Below the pieces are notes generated by a model. It searched no databases. It was given only the letters and a program-made list of their open reading frames with translations, and was not told the DNA's origin. A DNA stretch of 13,343 nucleotides from NCBI GenBank assembly GCA_033297205.1, contig MU859484.1, positions 1 through 13,343 on the forward strand. Reading direction: 5' to 3'. Shown here in pieces: positions 9,235 through 13,343 of this stretch (positions are counted from its first letter, which is position 1; each line of letters begins with the position of its first letter). Both the position numbers and the translations under genes were made by a program. This DNA comes from Pseudoneurospora amorphoporcata (taxonomy: Eukaryota; Ascomycota; Sordariomycetes; Sordariales; Sordariaceae).

Positions 9235-9859
9235 AATATGTACCTATTGCGACTGCTCGCGACGCAAAAAGAGGTATCAGATGGTAGAAGGACTTGAGCT
9301 GGTGAACGGGTAGGTGAGGCCGAGTTCCTTCCTTTCTATCGGTTGACATCCGGATATCAGATGAACTGAAGTTTGCGCTGGCCCCGTCGCAGCACGGTGT
9401 CCCTCAGCACTCGCAGCACGCCCACCAAACCCACCAGGTCCAGCAGCCACACCCCGGTGCTCACCCACACCGTCCCGTCAATGAGGGGTAAATGCCGTTA
9501 AAATTGCCGTTGGCAGCTGGTTATTGGCTGTAGAACTACCTCTGGTTGATTATTACCTAGTTGGTCAGAGTTGGGCGCAGGCGCAGCATGGGGCAAGTAG
9601 CAAGAGCCAATGACATGCCGCATGCAGACGCCAAACTTTCCGACTCCATTCGTCGTTATGGGGCCGCAGTGCGAGGTTCTTATGCCCTTCCACTCTCCCA
9701 CTCTCCCCTACCGTGTTCCCCTCTGCGTTGACTCTCTCTTCCCCTTTGTCGCTTCACAGGCGGCCCCAGTCCTGCACGGCACACTCGCGACACTCAAGCA
9801 CGGAGCTCACTTTCTTTGAACGGCACCACTACCAACCGCCACACCCTTTGAATGAAAGA
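9235..9859. promoter_or_regulatory. Divergent promoter region between the two intact genes
   Basis: These 625 bases separate the start codons of two genes reading away from each other and hold no convincing gene. A CCAAT box is visible at 9607-9611 and an inverted one (ATTGG) at 9523-9527. A C/T-rich run at about 9684-9748 lies 110-175 bases before the plus-strand start, as is common near transcription starts in filamentous fungi. Two copies of CGCAGCACG lie near 9388 and 9412. I see no clear TATA box for either gene. Sharing of elements between the two genes is possible but not shown. Confidence 0.55.
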
Positions 9860-9908
9860 ATGTCCGGCATCGAAGTGGTCGGGCTTGTCCTGGGCGTTTT
9901 GCCTATAG
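9852..9908 (+). other. Upstream ORF overlapping the DUF7580 start codon
   Basis: An ATG 8 bases before the main start opens an 18-codon frame that ends with TAG at 9906-9908, inside the main gene and in another frame. Its context is weak (T at -3) while that of the main ATG is better (A at -3), so most ribosomes would be expected to scan past it. If it lies in the mRNA it could lower translation of the main frame. Confidence 0.4.
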
Positions 9909-11983
9909 TCATTCAGGCTCTGCAGGGCTATAAAAGCATCATGTCCTCATTACGAAACGTCGAAAGTGACATCCAAGCCCTGATTCTCGGTTTGGAAACA
10001 GAGCGGGTGCGGCTTCGAACGAGCTGCGAACTGCTCCTCGAGGGAATTGTGCCGGCTGATGACATTGACCGTTTGCTCGAGGACCCTTTTTCAGAGAAAT
10101 GGAAAGCGCTGGGTGTGGCCAACAAACTGAAAATTAGGCTTTATGATGCGATCACCACTTACCAGAAGACGATAGACGATATGAAGACCGTGGAAGCCGA
10201 GTTAAAGAGGAGGCTGGGCTTTATGTTGCAGGAAGACGGCGAGGTAGGAACATCAACACGCCCAATCCAGTTGACAAAGGACAGTTCAACAGAAGAGCAG
10301 CTAGCTAACATCCAAGGCACCACAAAGCTTAGATTTCGAGATAAAAAATCTTTGGTGAAAGAGTGGAAAAGCAAATCAGAATTTTCTCTCAACAAGAAGG
10401 ACTATGATCATATAATATTGCGCCTTCAGTCCGCCAACACTTTCCTCGACAGCTGTGCCAAAAGAGGCAGGCAATTAGAGACCAGTAGGAAACAACGATC
10501 CTACAACCGTGTCGTCAACACCTTGCGCAACTTGGCCAGGAGTCTGTTCAAGGCCCTTCAGAACGCAGCTGCAAGCTGTTACTGCCCAAAGCCTCACGAC
10601 GCTTGTCTTGAACTTGTGGCTCGCGACTTGGTTTTCATCCATAATATCGATACCGAAGACCAGATGGCAAAGACCGTTGACTTTCACGTCGCTTTAAGTT
10701 CTGCCGGCACCGATCGGACTCTCGCGGAACAGTCCCTTCAGTCACAACCGCGTTGGACCAGCTTCCGGCTTCAGTGCACGGGTTTTGGACCCGCACGTCT
10801 TCAATCAACCCGGTCGTCCCTTAGCTCTACATGCCCAAGTGCCTCTCCTCCCTGTCCCGAGACAGCTACGCTTCAACCGTCCAAGGAATACCTCGTGGAG
10901 GGTTCAACAAGGGTTCGCGGGTGGTCACGTACGGCTGCGGAATTAACTTCCCTCCTCACCAAACCATTGAAGAGCAGGAAAAGGGTGAGCTTCGCTCAAT
11001 CTTCGTCCACAGCTGTGGGAGCGTTGATCCAGACCTCCACCACATCGACCTTAGTCAGCCTCCCACTGTCGGGTTCTAGTTCCCCATCACCCTCCTTACA
11101 TTACGAAAGTCCACTGAGCCTATGCCTGGTGACAATCAACAAGGGAAAGACGCGATCGTTTGGTCAAGATTCCTGCTATGGGTGCATCGTAGACAAAGTC
11201 GACGATCGCACGTTTGGTCTCTATCCGCCACAGAGAAAGGACCAGACGGCCGTGGACTCGTCTCAGCCAGGACCCTCAGAGTTTATGACGTCTCTCACAC
11301 TTCGGCAAATCCTGGATGGTCAGCTGCGGACGTCAACAAACACGTGCAGAGTTCCCAAACTCAACCTCGAGACCAAGCTGAGCATGGCTTACTCCATCTC
11401 TGCCAGCGTTGTCCACATACACACCACCCCATGGAGTTCCAAAGTGCTTACACTTGATGACATCGTCATGTTAGTGGACGCAAAGAACAACTTTGGCGAA
11501 CGACCGTTCATACTCAGGTCGATAATGTCGGAAGCACAATCGAATTCTCCCCACAACACTTCCCTCACTCTCGAACCCGAGACACAGCATATTTTCACAG
11601 AGGTGCAGCCCGACAACCGGCCTTTCGACCCGATGCCCTTTTCCCTGGGCCTCCTGCTCCTCCAACTCATCCTTGGGAGAGTAGTTGATGAGATTGACCT
11701 GCCACGCCTTCGCGACTCCGGGGTGGAAGGTGTATATCCCTTAACCATCGAAAGGGCTGAACAGGTGGGTGAACATGCGAGCCGCATTGCTTCGGTGAAG
11801 CTCAACTCACTCGGTGGCGATATCCTTCTGAATGCTGTAAAGTGGTGTCTTGACAGTCATGGAGATATCAGGGGCTTCGATGATCAGGATTTTTGTCAGG
11901 AATTTTGTGTCAATGTGGTGGAGATGTTGGAGGCGACGGCGAAAGGTGTGGCCAAGGCGCGCAGTCGCTCCAGTCAATGTTGA
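9860..11983 (+). CDS. DUF7580 family protein with HeLo-like N-terminus
   Basis: A single open frame of 707 aa. The ATG at 9860 is chosen because it gives MSGIEVVGLVLGVLPIVIQA, the usual start of this ascomycete family; the frame is open further upstream but has no ATG there. Residues 1-130 are helical with a hydrophobic first helix, as in HeLo-like domains (SDIQALILGLETERVRLRTS). Residues 240-255 hold the Cys-rich CYCPKPHDACLELVAR. KRVSFA (374-379) precedes a Ser/Thr-rich link. From about 506 (KLSMAYSISASVVHIHTTPW) the C-terminal part follows a kinase-like C-lobe plan, with FILRSIMSE (550), PFSLGLLLLQLILGR (593-607) and ILLNAVKWCLD (655-665). No HRD or DFG is seen, so it is probably not an active kinase. 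Related HeLo domains drive membrane-directed cell death in fungi; whether this one does is unknown. It diverges from the zinc-finger gene, and a broken relative lies just downstream. Confidence 0.85.
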   Translation: MSGIEVVGLVLGVLPIVIQALQGYKSIMSSLRNVESDIQALILGLETERVRLRTSCELLLEGIVPADDIDRLLEDPFSEKWKALGVANKLKIRLYDAITTYQKTIDDMKTVEAELKRRLGFMLQEDGEVGTSTRPIQLTKDSSTEEQLANIQGTTKLRFRDKKSLVKEWKSKSEFSLNKKDYDHIILRLQSANTFLDSCAKRGRQLETSRKQRSYNRVVNTLRNLARSLFKALQNAAASCYCPKPHDACLELVARDLVFIHNIDTEDQMAKTVDFHVALSSAGTDRTLAEQSLQSQPRWTSFRLQCTGFGPARLQSTRSSLSSTCPSASPPCPETATLQPSKEYLVEGSTRVRGWSRTAAELTSLLTKPLKSRKRVSFAQSSSTAVGALIQTSTTSTLVSLPLSGSSSPSPSLHYESPLSLCLVTINKGKTRSFGQDSCYGCIVDKVDDRTFGLYPPQRKDQTAVDSSQPGPSEFMTSLTLRQILDGQLRTSTNTCRVPKLNLETKLSMAYSISASVVHIHTTPWSSKVLTLDDIVMLVDAKNNFGERPFILRSIMSEAQSNSPHNTSLTLEPETQHIFTEVQPDNRPFDPMPFSLGLLLLQLILGRVVDEIDLPRLRDSGVEGVYPLTIERAEQVGEHASRIASVKLNSLGGDILLNAVKWCLDSHGDIRGFDDQDFCQEFCVNVVEMLEATAKGVAKARSRSSQC

Positions 11984-12056
11984 ACATAGGTACACTTCAA
12001 CCATTCTCCAGATCGACACAAAGGCCCAAGAGCCCACAGTACAAGTGAGAACATGC

Positions 12057-12358
12057 TTACTCCCGCTTAACCCTCAACTTCCTCGCAAACCCGCCCAGAA
12101 TAGCGTCAACATCCCCCTTCCCCTCACCGCCTGCAGCATCATCGGCGTGGGCATCGCCGCTCGAAGCATCAGCGTTCGCATCATCCTTTCCAGCGGCAGA
12201 ATCCGCATGGACATCACAGCGGCAGCATCCGCATGGACATCATCACCGCTCGCTCCATCATCAGCCTTGGCATCCGCATCATCGCTGCCTCCATCGCGTC
12301 CATCTTTCTCCTGGGAATCATCAGCACCATCGCCATACAAACTCAGAGATCTCTCGGC
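12057..12358 (-). pseudogene. C-terminal end of an acidic Asp/Ala-rich reading frame, frameshifted
   Basis: From about 12358 downward the frame reads an Asp/Ala/Gly-rich chain (GADDSQEKDGRDGGSDDADA and on to GDDVHADAAA). At a 26-bp tandem duplication the sensible reading moves to another frame, which continues with GKDDANADASSGDAHADDAA and ends GDVDAILGGFARKLRVKRE at a TAA (12057-12059). One duplicated unit shifts the frame by two bases, exactly the shift seen. Varied third codon positions for the same Ala and Asp residues suggest real coding history. There is no start codon and no recognised domain, and the frame begins where the DUF7580 fragment on the other strand begins. It is convergent with the DUF7580 gene, whose stop lies 73 bases away. 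The family is unknown. Confidence 0.5.
12191..12242. repeat. 26-bp tandem duplication
   Basis: Two adjacent 26-base units, 12191-12216 and 12217-12242, share 24 of 26 positions. The differences are at base 9 (A or C) and base 26 (C or T). They lie in the acidic minus-strand reading frame and account for its frame change. Confidence 0.85.
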
Positions 12359-12359
12359 T

Positions 12360-12557
12360 CAAACTTTCGTCACGGCTCAGCCAAAAACTGCCGCTATCGA
12401 TACTACGCTCTGCAGCTTTTGGGTAAAAGCCGACAAGTTCTTCAACGCCCTTACTTCAAGCTGGAACTGCCGATGCAACACCCACTACGCGAATCTCCTT
12501 TTACGGCAGCGGAGCAATACCACGCCCGAATTTGAGGTATTATTTACAAAAGAATAG
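12360..12557 (+). pseudogene. Fragment of a second DUF7580-type gene
   Basis: In the third forward frame, about 65 codons end with KADKFFNALTSSWNCRC, NTHYANLLLRQRS and PEFEVLF, followed by TAG at 12555-12557. This matches the family segment in which a helix with ALxSSW leads to a Cys pair and a stretch of beta strands. The intact neighbour has the corresponding ALQNAAASCYC (residues 232-242) followed by VDFHVALSS. The N-terminal domain and the kinase-like end are both missing. The fragment starts where the acidic minus-strand frame begins, so a rearrangement joint near 12355 is likely. It may be the relic of a tandem copy of the upstream gene. Confidence 0.6.
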
Positions 12558-12928
12558 TCCCCGCAACCTGGAATGCCCGAAAAACGAGGATTATTGGGAA
12601 ACAGGGGGTCAATTCCCAACTAGAGGAGGCGGCCAAACCTCAGATGGGTTTGCCGATCCATACACCATCACACAAGGATAGCCGTCCACTCAAGTCCGCG
12701 CTAGGAAACCCAAAAAAGTTAAGGGGAAAAGCCGCAATATTCGCGGGATTTCAGTGAGTTAAACAATACTAGTTTAGGCTAGAAACCCCCTCTAGGACCC
12801 TAAGCGAAGCTTTAAGTCTGGTGTATGAATGGGTTAAACTAAGGCGTTTCTAGCCCTGGCGAGTACTGTCAAAGATAAGATCAGTTATAAGCTAACTTAT
12901 AACTTATAGATCCTTATCGACAATAACA
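12558..12928. other. Non-coding stretch with one small hairpin
   Basis: No open frame of note and no match to a known RNA gene is seen. TA-rich triplets such as CTAG and TTAA are common, as in RIP-damaged DNA. One perfect inverted repeat stands out: GTTATAAG and CTTATAAC around a CTAA loop at 12884-12903. Confidence 0.5.
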
Positions 12929-13171
12929 ATGACGGTTACCATTACCTCACTTGTTTCTACACAGACTACAACCTCAAAATGGATTATCCAATGTCTCTGC
13001 ACCGCTCTAAAAATACCAGGCTTACCCGGAGTCTTCGGCGAGCCCAGCTACGGCTACCTCATTAACGACGATATATCCTATTACATTTACGACATCCCTG
13101 TTACGAACTTAAGTAGGACACACGGGCCGACCAGACCGCTGGGAGACCATCACCACTCTAGGACTGGTTGA
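12929..13171 (+). other. Uncertain 80-codon open frame
   Basis: An ATG at 12929 opens a frame beginning MTVTITSLVSTQTTTSKW and ending at 13171. It has no recognised domain and no signal peptide. The segment KIPGLPGVFGEPSYGYLIND looks protein-like, but the last 25 codons run into the possible LTR that starts at 13099. It may be a relic exon or chance. Confidence 0.2.
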
Positions 13172-13216
13172 TGTAACCCCAAGGTCTGGGATTGGCTAGG
13201 AAGGCGTGGTACTATA

Positions 13217-13301
13217 GTGCTCACGCTAAGCAAGTGCTTACAGTGAGCAAGTGCTCACGGTGAGCAGGTGCTCACGGTGAGCAGGAGTCGCGAGTGAGCA
13301 A
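13217..13301. repeat. Five 17-bp tandem units, most of them palindromic
   Basis: Units start at 13217, 13234, 13251, 13268 and 13285. The third and fourth are identical (GTGCTCACGGTGAGCAG), the first two differ from them by three bases each, and the fifth is more divergent. Inside the consensus, TGCTCACGGTGAGCA is a perfect inverted repeat around one central base, so each good unit can form a small hairpin or bind a symmetric protein. Confidence 0.9.
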
Positions 13302-13318
13302 GCAAGACTCAAGATGGA

Positions 13319-13324
13319 TATAAG
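13319..13324 (+). promoter_or_regulatory. Candidate TATA box
   Basis: TATAAG lies 18 bases behind the 17-bp repeat block and 19 bases before the window end. Any transcript would start outside the window. Confidence 0.4.
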
Positions 13325-13343
13325 GGCGACTGGAGAACGCAGA

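Larger units (their letters stand above)
13099..13343 (+). mobile_element. Possible 5' part of another LTR, running out of the window
   Basis: The stretch starts with TGTTACG, a common kind of LTR start. It holds five 17-base repeats at 13217-13301 and then a TATA box (TATAAG, 13319-13324), the order of a U3 region with an enhancer-like block and promoter. There is no second terminus or internal retrotransposon sequence in the window, so this is a suggestion only. Confidence 0.3.

Noticed and set aside
9713..9859. N-terminal extension of the DUF7580 protein
   Set aside because: The frame is open there but starts at GTG, has no ATG, is low in complexity, and the family start MSGIEVVGLVLG fits at 9860.
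11850..12359. Plus-strand frame running from the end of the DUF7580 gene into the second fragment
   Set aside because: The part before 12360 reads as low-complexity Ser/Pro/Ile sequence without family similarity, and the opposite strand gives a more coherent acidic reading; only the last 65 codons are supported.
13217..13301. CRISPR-like array
   Set aside because: The units are directly adjacent with no spacers, and the setting is a fungal genome.

Overview
The window looks like a piece of a filamentous ascomycete (Pezizomycotina) chromosome. The evidence is short GT-AG introns with CTAAC branch points, two gene families that I know only from such fungi, and a retrotransposon carrying the C-to-T/G-to-A damage typical of repeat-induced point mutation (RIP). 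I cannot name the species.

Left part, 1-4400 (+): a degenerate Ty1/copia element. A Gag relic is followed by a pol reading frame (protease, integrase, reverse transcriptase, RNase H). From 301 to 4179 pol stays in one reading frame, but 30 internal stop codons break it, nearly all explicable as CAG/CAA or TGG turned into stops. Damage is dense up to about 2650 and sparse after that. A short 3' LTR is predicted at 4270-4400; the 5' LTR lies outside the window.

Middle part, 4422-9234 (-): next to the LTR is a frameshifted fragment of a NACHT-type NLR gene. Next is a large three-exon gene (start 9234, stop 5411, 1203 aa). It belongs to a fungal family with a helical N-terminus and four C2H2 zinc fingers ending in a conserved NLALFALPR segment. 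Its long disordered Ser/Pro-rich tail carries about a dozen copies of a short Met-rich basic motif that I do not recognise. The same frame and the same motif continue past two TAG codons to 4817, so the present protein looks shortened.

Right part, 9235-11983: a 625-bp divergent promoter region, then a plus-strand DUF7580-type gene (707 aa; HeLo-like N-terminus, degenerate kinase-like C-terminus). Downstream are two gene scraps: the end of an acidic Asp/Ala-rich reading frame on the minus strand, thrown out of frame by a 26-bp tandem duplication, and a fragment of a second DUF7580 gene.

Far right, 12558-13343: mostly non-coding. It ends with five 17-bp units, most of them palindromic, and a TATA box, possibly the U3 region of another LTR element that runs out of the window.

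Taken together this is an accessory, rearranging locus. It holds parts of families (NACHT NLR, HeLo-like/DUF7580) linked in fungi to non-self recognition and cell death, beside RIP-damaged transposon DNA. A functional link between the two intact divergent genes is inference from position only.
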